Assembly (NCBI RefSeq): GCF_004364775.1
Contig: NZ_SOAL01000003.1
Location: 223,814 to 287,813, forward strand
Origin: Comamonas sp. JUb58
Lineage (GTDB): Bacteria; Pseudomonadota; Gammaproteobacteria; Burkholderiales; Burkholderiaceae_C
DNA length: 64,000 nucleotides
Direction: 5' to 3'
The notes under the pieces are model-generated. The model made no database searches. It was not told where the DNA came from and saw only the letters and a list, made by a program, of their open reading frames with translations. Of the stretch, positions 17,834-27,018 are shown piece after piece; position 1 is the first letter of the stretch, and each line of letters opens with the position of its first letter. The position numbers were made by a program, and so were the translations under genes.

Positions 17834-18793
17834 TTACTTGAACTTGCGCTGCCACCATTGCTTGGCGTCATAGGCCAGCGATTCGGCGCGGCCGGGCTGG
17901 TTTTCCATCACCGGGGCATCGGGCTGCTGGGTCCAGTCCACCATCGAGCCGGCATACAGCTTGACATTAGGCAGGCCCGCCATCTCACTCAGGCCAAACC
18001 AGTCGGTGGCGGCCCAGTGGCCGGTATTGCAGAAGGCCACGGTGTCCTGGCCGTCCTTGCGGCTCACCTTGTCGGCGATTTGCCGGGCGGTGGCCGGGTC
18101 GACAAACTGGGCCGTGCCCTTGACAAACCACTGGTTGAAATCCAGCTGCTGCGCGCCGGGCAGGGTGCCCGAGAGCTTGGCCGCTGGCGCCCGCGTCTTG
18201 CCCTGGTAGAAGGCATCGGGGCGGGAATCGACCAGTGCGGCATTGCTCAGGTCCACATGGGAGCGTACCTGGTCGCGCGTGGCGATCAGGCGCTCGTCCA
18301 GCACGGGCTGGTAGCTGCTGGCCTGCACCTTAGGCGCCTCGGTGCTGACGGGCTTGCCCTCGGCCACCCAGGTCTTCATGCCGCCGTTGACGATGGACAG
18401 GTCCTTCAGACCCAGCACCTTCAGGCTCCAGTAGACACGCGCCATCGCGCCAAAATCGGTGGCATCGGCGCCGGTGGATACCACCACCGCATGCGTGGCC
18501 GGGGTCAAGCCCAGCGACTGCACCAGGGCGGTGAGCTTGGGCAGATCGGGCAGCTCACCGGGGTTGGTGGCCGGGCCGCGCCACTTGCCATAGGGCGCAT
18601 TGAGCGCGCCGGGGATATGGCCTTCGGCATAGAGCTTGGGCTCGCGGATATCGATGACGACGGGCGCGGCTGTACTTTGTTGGGCGGTAGCCAGTTCGGC
18701 CGGGCTCAAAAGCGGCTGGGCGGCATGGGCTGCCGTGAGCCAGCTGCTGGCAAACAGAGCGCTGGCCACAGCAAGATGGCGAAGGGTTGTCAT
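17834..18793 (-). CDS. Periplasmic thiosulfate sulfurtransferase (tandem rhodanese)
   Basis: The ATG at 18793 gives a clean signal peptide (MTTLRHLAVASALFASSWLT, cleavage after AHA near residue 25), so the protein is exported. Two rhodanese domains follow. The first (about residues 35-150) has VVIDIREPKLYAEGHIPGAL but no cysteine in its active-site position (VVVSTGADAT), as expected for the structural repeat. The second carries the catalytic loop FCNTGHWAATDWF with the sulfur-accepting Cys. Such enzymes move sulfane sulfur from thiosulfate to a thiophilic acceptor. The gene precedes yeeE in the same direction, suggesting sulfur capture at the envelope. Confidence 0.87.
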   Translation of the reverse strand: MTTLRHLAVASALFASSWLTAAHAAQPLLSPAELATAQQSTAAPVVIDIREPKLYAEGHIPGALNAPYGKWRGPATNPGELPDLPKLTALVQSLGLTPATHAVVVSTGADATDFGAMARVYWSLKVLGLKDLSIVNGGMKTWVAEGKPVSTEAPKVQASSYQPVLDERLIATRDQVRSHVDLSNAALVDSRPDAFYQGKTRAPAAKLSGTLPGAQQLDFNQWFVKGTAQFVDPATARQIADKVSRKDGQDTVAFCNTGHWAATDWFGLSEMAGLPNVKLYAGSMVDWTQQPDAPVMENQPGRAESLAYDAKQWWQRKFK

Positions 18794-18934
18794 GGCAATA
18801 GCTTGTAGAGGCAAATCAATGGGCTCTATTGTCCCGCGATTGTGGTCCGCCAGCACGCTATGCGCAGATTGAATATATGGCGGTAAGGTTATATGCCCTG
18901 AGGGAATAAAGGCCGCTCTACCTGCCTGGTTTGT

Positions 18935-19477
18935 CTATACCCAGAGCCCGGCGCGAAAGCCGCGCGCCGCGTAATAGGACTGCACGCCATTGTGGTAGCT
19001 GAACACGCGCTCATAGCGCCGGTCGCCAAACAGCGCGCCACCCAGGCGGCGCATTTCGTCGGGCGTGGCCAGCCAGCTGGAGGTCTTGCAGTCAAACGCG
19101 CCCAGGGTCTGCAGATGGCGGTACTGCTGCTCGTCGAGCAATTGCACACCCATCGCTGCGGCCATGCCCTGCGCGCTGCCGGCGGGTTTGTTTTCCTTGC
19201 GGGCGGCGAGTGCCTGCTCGTCAAAGCAGAGGCTGCGCCGGCCGCTGGGGCTTTCGGCGGCGCAATCGGCAAACAGCAGCTGGCCGCTCGCGTCCTGCAG
19301 GATGACATCGGGTTCGCCGCCGGTGGCTTCCATCTGGGCCAGCGCTTGGTGGGCGGCGGTGTTCTTGTCCAGGCGCTGCTGCACCTGCGCCCATGCCAGA
19401 TTGGGGTGGCGCGGCATGTGGGTTTCAAAGCGTGCTTTCAGCACGGCTACCAATGTCTGCAGTTCGGTCTTGTTCAT
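18935..19477 (-). CDS. DUF4256 family protein
   Basis: A 180-residue soluble protein beginning MNKTELQTLVAVLKARFE, with the ATG at 19477. A longer upstream frame lacks conserved character and overlaps the likely promoter. The sequence fits the DUF4256 family: a HPNLAWAQVQQRL segment, GGEPDVILQD, a CAAESPSGRRSLCFDEQAL block and a tail with YERVFSYHNGVQSYYAARGFR. No catalytic role has been established for the family and no convincing active site can be pointed out. It is a single gene, divergent from the ParB-like gene 106 bp away. Confidence 0.8.
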   Translation of the reverse strand: MNKTELQTLVAVLKARFETHMPRHPNLAWAQVQQRLDKNTAAHQALAQMEATGGEPDVILQDASGQLLFADCAAESPSGRRSLCFDEQALAARKENKPAGSAQGMAAAMGVQLLDEQQYRHLQTLGAFDCKTSSWLATPDEMRRLGGALFGDRRYERVFSYHNGVQSYYAARGFRAGLWV

Positions 19478-19583
19478 GGCTGTCAAATCCTTGTCAAGCG
19501 GCTGCCACTTTTGCGCACTTCTACAATCGGCGCAAGCTTTTTGAAGGATTACCCAACGGCGGCACCTGCCGCCGCGCTGCATT

Positions 19584-20474
19584 ATGGATATTGTTGTCAA
19601 CGAAGAACTCAAGGCCTACATCGACCCGCTGACCCCTGACGAGCATGCCTCGCTGGAGCGCAGCATTCTGGCCGAAGGCTGCCGCGATGCGCTGGTGCTC
19701 TGGGGCAATGTGCTGGTCGACGGCCACAACCGCTACGGCATCTGCCAAAAGCATGGCCTGCCTTTCAACACGGTACAGAACACCCAGTTCCAGTCGATGC
19801 AGGATGTCTACCTGTGGATGATCGACCAGCACCTGGGGCGCCGCAGCGTCTCGGATTTTCAGCGTGGCGTGTTGGCGCTGCGCAAGCGCGAGATTCTGGA
19901 GCACCGTAAGCTGGAGAAGGCCCACCCGGTGCCTGCGCAGCCCGCCGAAGGCGAGGCGCCTGCGGTCAGCAATGCCGACGAGGCTTTCTCGCCGGTCGAT
20001 GCCGCCGAGCTGGAAAAGGTAGCCACGCGCGAGGCCATCGCCAAGGCGGCCCGCCTGTCGAGCAGCCAGGTCGCGCAGATCGAGAAGATCCAGAAGAGTG
20101 CCGCACCGGCGCTGGTCGAGGCCTTGAAGGCCGGCGACATCTCCATCAATGCCGCCGCCGTGGTGGCCACTCTGCCGCATGAAGAGCAGCAAGCCGCTGC
20201 GCAGGGCGGCAAGGATGGCTTGAAGCAGGTGGTCAAGCAAGTGCGCGATGCCAAGCGCAAGCCCAAGGAAGAGGCCCCCGAGGCCGAAGAACCCGCCAGC
20301 GCCCCCTCGGCCGCACATGGCGCCGAAGCGGTGGATGCGGCGCTGGACAAGGCCCAGCAGCAGATAAGCGACTTGCGCGCCCGCGTGCAGGAGCTGGAGT
20401 TGGAAAATGCTCAGCTTCGCCTGCAGCTGGCAGCCGCCTCGTCGCAGGATCTGCCGGTCCCTGACGAAGCCTGA
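19584..20474 (+). CDS. ParB-like nuclease-fold / plasmid-partition-related protein
   Basis: A 296-residue protein. The N-terminal 100 residues resemble the ParB/sulfiredoxin fold: DPLTPDEHASLERSILAEGC, then ALVLWGNVLVDGHNRYGIC with a ParB-style DGHNR turn. The centre has a helix-turn-helix-like part (KAARLSSSQVAQIEKIQ) and an Ala/Glu-rich linker. The C-terminal 50 residues form a coiled coil (LDKAQQQISDLRARVQELEL) suited to dimerisation. No parA is adjacent, so this is unlikely to be the chromosome-partition ParB; it may be a DNA-binding regulator. The start follows a short spacer after the divergent DUF4256 gene. Confidence 0.72.
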   Translation: MDIVVNEELKAYIDPLTPDEHASLERSILAEGCRDALVLWGNVLVDGHNRYGICQKHGLPFNTVQNTQFQSMQDVYLWMIDQHLGRRSVSDFQRGVLALRKREILEHRKLEKAHPVPAQPAEGEAPAVSNADEAFSPVDAAELEKVATREAIAKAARLSSSQVAQIEKIQKSAAPALVEALKAGDISINAAAVVATLPHEEQQAAAQGGKDGLKQVVKQVRDAKRKPKEEAPEAEEPASAPSAAHGAEAVDAALDKAQQQISDLRARVQELELENAQLRLQLAAASSQDLPVPDEA

Positions 20475-20504
20475 TCCAGGCTTTCGTCCTTGCGCGCTCC
20501 GCCT

Positions 20505-23279
20505 TTAATCCAGTGGCGGTCGCTTGGCCGGCTTGGGCAACAGCCGCTGGCGTGAGCGCTGGGCACGGGGCCGTGCTGCATCGGCACGCTGGCAGGCCAG
20601 GCGGTACTGCAGCAGGCTGGCCTCGGCCGCCTGCACCACCGCAATAGGCAGGCGCTGCGCCTCAGGCATGGGGTGCAGGGCGCCCGTAGCGGGCAGCTCG
20701 CACTGGTCCATCAGCAAGGCCAGGCCCTGGCCCACATGCTCGGCCGTGTAGACATGGAACTGCCCGGCCTCCACCGCCTGCACCACGCGCTCAGCCAGCA
20801 TCAGATGGCGCTGGTTGCGCGCGGGGATAAGCACGCCATGGCTGCCATCCAGTCCTTGTTCGGCGCAAAGGTCAAACCAGCCTTCGATCTTTTCATTGAG
20901 GCCGCCCACGGGCAGCACCTCGCCATGCTGGTTGAGCGCGCCGGTGACGGCAATGCTCTGGCGCAGTGGCAGGCCCGACAGCGATGACAGCAGCGCATAG
21001 AGCTCGGCGCAGCTGGCCGAGTCGCCTTCGACTCCGCTGTATTCCTGCTCAAACACCACCGAGGCATTGAGCGCCAGGGGGGCCAGGTGGCCAAACAAGG
21101 CCGTCAGATAGCCCTGCAAAATCAGCACGCCCTTGTCGTGGATGGGGCCGGACATGGCGACCTCGCGCTCGATGTTCATCACCCCTTCCTGGCCGGCATG
21201 GGTGCGCGCGCTGATGCGCACCGGCAGCCCAAAACGGTGGTCGCCGGTGTCGATCTGCGACATGCCATTGATCTGGCCGACCTGGCTGCCGGCAAAGGAG
21301 ATCAGGTGCTCGCCGTCGCTGATGGCGGCATGCAGGTCCTGTTCCATCGCGTTGTGGCGCAGGCGCTGCGCGGCCAGTGCGGCCTCCACATCGGCGGCCT
21401 GCACCAGGCGGTCCTGCCCTGAGCGCCGGGCGCGCTGCGCGCTTTCCAGCAGCAAGGCTTCGAGCTGGTTCAAGCGGCCGCTTTGGCGCTGCTGGTCATC
21501 GGCCTCGCGGTGGGATTGCTCCAGCAACCGGGCGACTGCGCTGGCATCGCAGTGCGGCATCTGGTAGAGCTTGCAGCGCTGTGCCATCAGTGCGGCGGTG
21601 GCGCGGTAGGTGGCGGTTGAAGCCTTGAACTGCTCGGCAAAATCGACCTTGACGCGAAAGCGCCGGGCCATGTCGGGATCGCTTTCCTGCAGTTGGTAGT
21701 AGGCCTCTTCGGAGCCGACCAGCACCAGCTTGAAGTTCAGTGGCAGCAGCTCGGGCAGCATCGCGCCGCTGCTGCTGGGGCCTTGCGCGGCATGGGCATC
21801 TTCAATGCGCAGCTGGCGCGTGCGCAGCACCCGGCGCAGCGCTTGCCAGCTGTCCTCGTCGCCCAGCAGGTCGCGCAGGTGCAGCATCAAAAAACCGCCA
21901 TCGGCACGCAGCACGCTGCCCGCGCGGATGCAGGAGAAATCGCTGCGGCGCTCGTCCTCCTCGGGCGGGTCGATGGTGCCAAACAGGTTGCGCAGGCTGG
22001 GCTGGTCCTCCAGCACCACGGGGGCATGGGCCTCGCCATGGTGGTCCACGATCAGGTTGAGCTGGCTGAGTGCGCGCAGCGCCTTGCGCTTGGCCTCCAG
22101 CAGGGCGCGGGCATCGTCGCGTGCATCCTGGCTTTCGCCTTCGCCCTCGATGCTGTCGGTCTGGTCGAGCAGTGCATCGGCATCCTGCGCAATGCTGCCC
22201 GGCACCCACAGCGCCATGTTCTTGAGCCACTCGGCCTGCATCTGCGACAGCCAGCGCTGCAAGGTCGCCGCATGCTCGGCGCTGGGCGTCAGGCCATCGA
22301 GCACCTGGGCCGATGCGGCCTGCCACAGCGGAGTGGCCAGCGATTGGTAGAACAGGTTCAGCGACGCATCACGCGCCATTTGCGCCTGCCGCACCTGGCC
22401 GCGGAACTGCGCCAGCTGCACGCGCAGCTGGTATTCCAGGTCTTCGGCGGGAGCTGTGGGGCTGGGGGCATCGGCGGCGTCTTCGCCTTCGCCGGGCGAC
22501 AGCAGCAGCGCGGGGTCGGCATCGTTGTCTGCCTGGGGCGGGGTGGCACTAGCCAGCGCGGGTAGCTGGTCATCAGACTCTGCCGGGGGCTGGTCTTGCT
22601 GCACATCGGCCGCCGTCAACGCTGCAGGCGTATCGGCAGCAGGCTGGCCGGCATCCGGGCCGCTGGCGTCGCCAGGCGCGCTGTCCTGGCTGTCCACCAC
22701 CAGCTGGCCTTCCTCGCGGCGAATGCGCAGGCCGGCGCCCTGGGCCCAGTCGTGCAGCGTAGCAAAGGCGGCTTCTTCGGCCTGGCGGGCCTGGTTGTAG
22801 AGCTGCTCGATCTGGCTGCGGTGCTGCGCTTGCTGCACGGCCTTGTCGAGCTGCTCGGGCAGCTTGTCCACCATGGCCTCGATGCGGCGGCGCAGGCTGC
22901 GGCCCTGGCCGGCGGGCAGGCGCAGCGCCTGGGGGCGCTCGGGCACGGCAAAGTTGTGCACAAAGGCGATATCTTGCGCGGCCGGGCGGCGCTGCGCCTC
23001 GGCCTGCATGGCCTGGCGCAGCAGCGATGTGCGGCCGCTGCCTTCCTCGCCCAGCACAAACAGGTGGTAGTCAGGCGGGTCCATCGCCAGGCCAAACTCG
23101 GCCGCTGCCTGCGCGCGCTGCTGGCCGATCCAGGAGAAGGGCTCCTGCACCAGCTCGGCCGTGCTGGCAAAGCCCAGCTGGGCCGGGTCAATGCGCAGGC
23201 GCAGCTGGTAGGCCTGCAGCAGCTCGGCGCAGAGCAGGGTGGGGGCAGGGCGGGAAGGGGTCAGTGGCGTGTCGGACAA
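20505..23279 (-). CDS. Lon-like ATP-dependent protease (LonB/YcbZ type)
   Basis: A 924-residue AAA-type protease with a C-terminal Lon (S16) domain. The N-terminal nucleotide-binding loop is GEEGSGRTSLLRQ, an atypical P-loop with Arg replacing the usual Lys. A long acidic, coiled-coil-rich insertion (about residues 150-350) follows, then AAA_32-type segments (SCIRAGSVLRADGGFLMLHL, AVARLLEQSHREAD). The protease dyad is Ser754 (GDSAS) and Lys797 (NEKIEG). This matches the YcbZ/LonB group rather than classical LonA, which is present at 56882. It lies tail to tail with the ParB-like gene. Confidence 0.88.
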   Translation of the reverse strand: MSDTPLTPSRPAPTLLCAELLQAYQLRLRIDPAQLGFASTAELVQEPFSWIGQQRAQAAAEFGLAMDPPDYHLFVLGEEGSGRTSLLRQAMQAEAQRRPAAQDIAFVHNFAVPERPQALRLPAGQGRSLRRRIEAMVDKLPEQLDKAVQQAQHRSQIEQLYNQARQAEEAAFATLHDWAQGAGLRIRREEGQLVVDSQDSAPGDASGPDAGQPAADTPAALTAADVQQDQPPAESDDQLPALASATPPQADNDADPALLLSPGEGEDAADAPSPTAPAEDLEYQLRVQLAQFRGQVRQAQMARDASLNLFYQSLATPLWQAASAQVLDGLTPSAEHAATLQRWLSQMQAEWLKNMALWVPGSIAQDADALLDQTDSIEGEGESQDARDDARALLEAKRKALRALSQLNLIVDHHGEAHAPVVLEDQPSLRNLFGTIDPPEEDERRSDFSCIRAGSVLRADGGFLMLHLRDLLGDEDSWQALRRVLRTRQLRIEDAHAAQGPSSSGAMLPELLPLNFKLVLVGSEEAYYQLQESDPDMARRFRVKVDFAEQFKASTATYRATAALMAQRCKLYQMPHCDASAVARLLEQSHREADDQQRQSGRLNQLEALLLESAQRARRSGQDRLVQAADVEAALAAQRLRHNAMEQDLHAAISDGEHLISFAGSQVGQINGMSQIDTGDHRFGLPVRISARTHAGQEGVMNIEREVAMSGPIHDKGVLILQGYLTALFGHLAPLALNASVVFEQEYSGVEGDSASCAELYALLSSLSGLPLRQSIAVTGALNQHGEVLPVGGLNEKIEGWFDLCAEQGLDGSHGVLIPARNQRHLMLAERVVQAVEAGQFHVYTAEHVGQGLALLMDQCELPATGALHPMPEAQRLPIAVVQAAEASLLQYRLACQRADAARPRAQRSRQRLLPKPAKRPPLD

Positions 23280-23372
23280 GGGAATGTTTTTTCTGGAGAG
23301 CCCCAGGGGCGCGGGCGCCTGAGGCCATGTTGTGGGTCAATGTAGGTGTCGGGGCTAAGCGCAAGCGCGGGG

Positions 23373-23840
23373 CTAGAGCGCCAGCCGCATGATGTGCTGC
23401 GGGCCGTAGCCGCCGTCCAGGTAGAGCTCGCCGGTGTCTTCAAAACCGCACTGGCGGTACAGCGGTATTGCGGCGGCGTTCTTGCAGTTCACCGTCAGAA
23501 ACACGGATGTTGCAGCCAGGCCCTGCGCCTGCAGGTAGGCGGGCAGCGCCTGCAGGCTGCGCTTGGCCAGGCCCTTGCCCTGAAAGCGCTGGTCGATAAA
23601 GAAGCTGCGCAGGCCCAGGCTGTCCGCCGACGCAAAGGGGTAGTGCTTTGCGTAGTCCTGGTCGATCAGGAAAAAGCCGGCGATCTCCTCGCCATCGCCA
23701 ATCAGATGGGCGCCCAACCGGGGGTGCAGCTCGGCCAGGGTCTGGGCAATCGGGGCGACAAAGGGCAACTGCGCCTCGTGCAGGGACAGACCCAGCACGC
23801 GTTCGCGCTGCTCGGGCCGGTAAGGGGAGAGGAGGGTCAT
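23373..23840 (-). CDS. GNAT-family N-acetyltransferase
   Basis: A 155-residue GNAT protein. Core motif A, with an acetyl-CoA-binding RFQGKGLAKRSLQALPAYL segment, is near residues 88-106. It is preceded by a beta strand (SLGLRSFFID) and followed by the motif B region, CKNAAAIPLYRQCGFEDTGE. The N terminus carries EIAGFFLIDQDY, which is typical. The acceptor cannot be predicted. The gene lies 36 bp downstream of hemH on the same strand and may be co-transcribed. Confidence 0.85.
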   Translation of the reverse strand: MTLLSPYRPEQRERVLGLSLHEAQLPFVAPIAQTLAELHPRLGAHLIGDGEEIAGFFLIDQDYAKHYPFASADSLGLRSFFIDQRFQGKGLAKRSLQALPAYLQAQGLAATSVFLTVNCKNAAAIPLYRQCGFEDTGELYLDGGYGPQHIMRLAL

Positions 23841-23876
23841 GGTGGTGCGGTCTCTGGCAGCGTGGTGCGGGGCAGC

Positions 23877-24926
23877 TCAGCGGGGCTGGGAGGGCGCCGT
23901 GCCGGTGTCCCAGCCTTGCAGGTGCTGCAGGGCCAGCTCGCGCAGCGCCTGGATCCAGCGGGGCTGGTCGTTCAAACAGGCAATGTAGTCGAACTGCTGG
24001 CCGCCTGCATGCACAAAGGCTTCGCGCACCTCCTGGTTGATCTCTTCGAGCGTCTCCAGACAGTCGGCGGGAAAGCCGGGGCACATGACCTGCACATGGC
24101 GCAGGCCTTGCTGGGCCAGCGCGATCAGGCTGGGCTCGGTATAGGGCTCCAGCCATTTGGCCTTGCCAAAGCGCGACTGGAAGGTCAGCAGGTACTCGCT
24201 CTCGGCCAGGCCCAGCTCGGCGGCCAGCAGGCGGGCCGTCTCCTGCGATTGCTGCTGGTAGGGGTCACCCAGGCGCACATTGCGCTCGGGAATGCCGTGG
24301 AAGCTCATCACCAGCTTGGGCGCGCGGCCATCCAGCTGCCACTGCTTGCGCACGCTCTGGGCCAGTGCCTGGATATAGCCAGGATCGCGGTGGTAGCTGC
24401 GCACAAAGCGGATCTCGGGAATGTCGCGCGCGCTGGTGCACCAGGCATTGACGGCATCCACCACGCTGGCTGTGGTGGTGGCCGAGTACTGCGGGTACAG
24501 CGGCAGCACCAGCACGCGGCGCACACCCTCGGCCTTGAAGGCATCGAGCTGGCTGGCAATCGAGGGGTTGCCGTAGCGCATGGCCGGCCGCACCAGCACC
24601 TGGTGGCCCGCTTCGCCCAAGGTGCCGCGCAGCAGCTTGGCCTGCTTCTCCGTCCAGACGGCCAGCGGCGAGCCCTCGGGCATCCAGATGCTGCGGTACT
24701 TGGCGGCCGACTTGGCCGGGCGCGTGCGCAAAATCACGCCGTGCAGCAGCGGCTTCCAGACCAGGGGCGGGATCTCGACCACGCGCTGGTCGCTCAGAAA
24801 CTCGGCCAGGTAGCGGCGGGTGGCCGCTGTGGTGGGCGCATCCGGTGTGCCCAGGTTGCACAGCAGGATGCCGGTTCTGTCAGGGAGGGGTTGGCCAAGA
24901 GGCTCGGGTCGGAAGCGTGAAACCAT
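23877..24926 (-). CDS. hemH: Ferrochelatase
   Basis: A 349-residue ferrochelatase. The ATG at 24926 gives MVSRFRPEPLGQPLPDRTGI; a much longer open frame upstream overlaps the divergent HAD gene and is not credible. Characteristic segments are LLCNLGTPDAPT, RYGNPSI, LPLYPQYSATTTAS, the metal-inserting histidine region VMSFHGIPERNV, and LTFQSRFGKAKWLEPYT, followed by CPGFPADCLETLEEI. The enzyme inserts ferrous iron into protoporphyrin IX in the last step of protoheme synthesis. The gene diverges from the HAD hydrolase. Confidence 0.95.
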   Translation of the reverse strand: MVSRFRPEPLGQPLPDRTGILLCNLGTPDAPTTAATRRYLAEFLSDQRVVEIPPLVWKPLLHGVILRTRPAKSAAKYRSIWMPEGSPLAVWTEKQAKLLRGTLGEAGHQVLVRPAMRYGNPSIASQLDAFKAEGVRRVLVLPLYPQYSATTTASVVDAVNAWCTSARDIPEIRFVRSYHRDPGYIQALAQSVRKQWQLDGRAPKLVMSFHGIPERNVRLGDPYQQQSQETARLLAAELGLAESEYLLTFQSRFGKAKWLEPYTEPSLIALAQQGLRHVQVMCPGFPADCLETLEEINQEVREAFVHAGGQQFDYIACLNDQPRWIQALRELALQHLQGWDTGTAPSQPR

Positions 24927-25055
24927 GGCTGGGATTGTCGCAGCTTGGCAGCAGGCCCCGGCGCATACCCCTGGGCGCTGCGAGCCGGCGCGCGCTTGTC
25001 CGACAGAGGACGGCTGCGCCGCGCCAGGCGGCAGTGATCCGCTATGCTTGGCGCC

Positions 25056-25799
25056 ATGCTCGATCTCTCCCGAATCCGTGCCATCAGCCTTGACCTGGAT
25101 GACACCCTCTGGCCGGTGCTGCCGACCCTGAAAGCGGCCGAAGCCGCACAGCACGCTTTTTTGCTGGCCCATGCGCCGGCGACCGCTGCCTTGCTGCAGG
25201 ACGCGGCCGAGGCCCAGCGCATCCGCCAGTCGGTGCGCGATGACTTTGTGCACCTGTCGCACGACATGACGCATTTCCGCCAGCAGTTCATCCGCCGCGC
25301 GCTGCAGCAAAGCGGTGGTGATGAAGCGCTGGTCGAGGCCGCATTTGCCCAGTTCTTTGCGGCCCGCAACCGGGTGACCTGGTTTGCCGAGGTCGAAGAT
25401 GCGCTGGCCTGGCTGTCCTCGCGCTACCCGCTGGTCGCCGTCTCCAACGGCAATGCCCAGCTCGACCTGGTGGGCCTGTCGCCCTGGTTTGTGGCCAGCA
25501 CCAGCGCGCGTGAGGTGGGGGTGGCCAAGCCCGACCGGCGTATTTTTGCCGCTGCATCCGAGCGCGCCGGCATCGATCTGCCCGCCTTCTTGCATGTGGG
25601 CGACGACGCCGAGCTGGATGTGCAAGGCGCCTTGGCCTGCGGCATGCAGGCCGCCTGGGTGCAGCGCCAGGAGCTGCACCACCACCAGCGCAGCGAAACA
25701 GGCCAGGCCCTGCGCTGGCCTTTGAGTAGCCCCTCGCCCCAAGCGCTGGTGCGCAATCTGACCGAGTTGTGTGATCTGCTGGGGCGGCCCCCTGCCTGA
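25056..25799 (+). CDS. HAD-superfamily hydrolase
   Basis: A protein of about 247 residues. The ATG at 25056 is preferred; one four codons upstream is possible. Motif I is ISLDLDDTLWPV with the nucleophile Asp and the acid-base Asp two residues on. Motif II lies in PLVAVSNGNA (Ser/Thr position), and motif III/IV in KPDRRIFAA with Lys and FLHVGDDAELDVQGALA with the metal-binding acids. A helical cap sits between motifs I and II (about residues 20-100). It is a small-phosphate-ester phosphatase of the HAD IA/YigB-like group; the substrate cannot be told. It is divergent from hemH. Confidence 0.88.
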   Translation: MLDLSRIRAISLDLDDTLWPVLPTLKAAEAAQHAFLLAHAPATAALLQDAAEAQRIRQSVRDDFVHLSHDMTHFRQQFIRRALQQSGGDEALVEAAFAQFFAARNRVTWFAEVEDALAWLSSRYPLVAVSNGNAQLDLVGLSPWFVASTSAREVGVAKPDRRIFAAASERAGIDLPAFLHVGDDAELDVQGALACGMQAAWVQRQELHHHQRSETGQALRWPLSSPSPQALVRNLTELCDLLGRPPA

Positions 25800-25925
25800 C
25801 AGACCGGCATCACCACTGCGGTGATTGCTGCACCCACTGCAGCTATCAACTGTATGGCGCACTATTTATCTGTTGCCATGCAGGCTCTAAGCTGGCGCCA
25901 TCGACAAAACCGCAAGGAGTGACGC

Positions 25926-26900
25926 ATGGCGCAAGTGATTCGTTTGGCAGCAGCCGGTGGCCCGGAATGCATGCAATTGCAGCAGCTGGAGGTGACTGCA
26001 CCCGGCCCGGGTGAGGTCTTGCTGGCGCAGCAAGCGGTGGGGGTGAACCCGCTCGATCTGCTGCAGCGCAAGGGTGTGGCGCCCATCCCGCTGCCCTCCG
26101 GCCTGGGGTTGGAAGGCGCGGGCCAGGTGCTGGCGTTGGGCGCGGGCGTGAGCCAGTTTGCCGTCGGCGACCGGGTGGCCTATGCCACCGGGCCTATGGG
26201 GGCCTATGCGAGCGAGCGCCTCTATCCGGCTGAGCGCCTGGTCAAGCTGCCCGATAGCATCAGCGCCGAGCAGGCCGCTGCCGTGTTGTTCAAAGGCATT
26301 ACCGCGCAGTACCTGCTGACGAGCACCTATGCCGTCGGCCCCGGCACCGTTGTGCTGCTCTATGGCGCATCGGGCGGTGTGGGCCAGCTGATGGCCTCCT
26401 GGGCCAAGCACCTGGGCGCCACCGTCATCGGCGTGGTCTCCAAACCGCAAAGCCAGGCGCGGGCGCTGGCCGCCGGTTGCGACCAGGCGCTGGTGTTCGA
26501 TCCCCAGACCCTAACCGCCCAGCTGCGCGAAGCCACCGGCGGCCGCATGGCCGATGTGGTCTATGACGGCCTGGGCAAGCTGTCCTTTGCCATATCGCTG
26601 GACTGCCTGCGCCCCCGGGGCCTGATGGTGTCCTTTGGCGCTACGACCGGTGCGCCGCCCGCCGTGGAGATGGGCATGCTCAACGCCAAGGGCTCGCTCT
26701 ACATCACCCGCCCCTCGCTGGCCGCGCATACCGCGACAGCGGCCGAGTACCAGCAACGCGCCAGCGCCGTGCTGCAGGCGGTAGAGCAGGGCATCATCCA
26801 ACCCGCCATTGGGCGCCGCTATGCGCTGGCGGATGTGGCTGCCGCGCATGCCGATCTGGAGGCGGGGCAGACCCAGGGGGCGGTGGTGTTGCTGCCTTGA
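25926..26900 (+). CDS. qor: Quinone oxidoreductase (zinc-free medium-chain reductase)
   Basis: A 324-residue medium-chain dehydrogenase/reductase without the zinc-binding cysteines. The N-terminal catalytic domain has VGVNPLDLLQRKG and GLEGAGQVLALG. The Rossmann domain carries the NADPH-binding motif LLYGASGGVGQL near residue 145, and the C-terminal region has GLMVSFGATTG and LADVAAAHADLEAG. This is the NADPH:quinone oxidoreductase pattern (Qor/YhdH-like), reducing quinones or other enones by single-electron or hydride transfer. The gene lies alone, 118 bp before rhs, with an AAGGAG ribosome binding site. Confidence 0.9.
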   Translation: MAQVIRLAAAGGPECMQLQQLEVTAPGPGEVLLAQQAVGVNPLDLLQRKGVAPIPLPSGLGLEGAGQVLALGAGVSQFAVGDRVAYATGPMGAYASERLYPAERLVKLPDSISAEQAAAVLFKGITAQYLLTSTYAVGPGTVVLLYGASGGVGQLMASWAKHLGATVIGVVSKPQSQARALAAGCDQALVFDPQTLTAQLREATGGRMADVVYDGLGKLSFAISLDCLRPRGLMVSFGATTGAPPAVEMGMLNAKGSLYITRPSLAAHTATAAEYQQRASAVLQAVEQGIIQPAIGRRYALADVAAAHADLEAGQTQGAVVLLP

Positions 26901-27018
26901 TGAGAGGTAGGTCCGGACTCAACTTGTCGTCAATGCTGGGTTTAGGTGTGAAACCCTATCGAAATTGTTAATTTAGTAGTTTTGAACTATCATTTTTCCA
27001 TTTTTGGTAGGAGTAAGC

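Noticed and set aside
19584..20474. ParB-like gene as a sign of an integrated plasmid
   Set aside because: No parA, replication gene or plasmid-like neighbour is present. The flanking genes are chromosomal housekeeping genes.
23877..25862. A ferrochelatase frame extended by about 310 codons
   Set aside because: The extension overlaps the divergent HAD hydrolase and has no family similarity; the normal start is at 24926.
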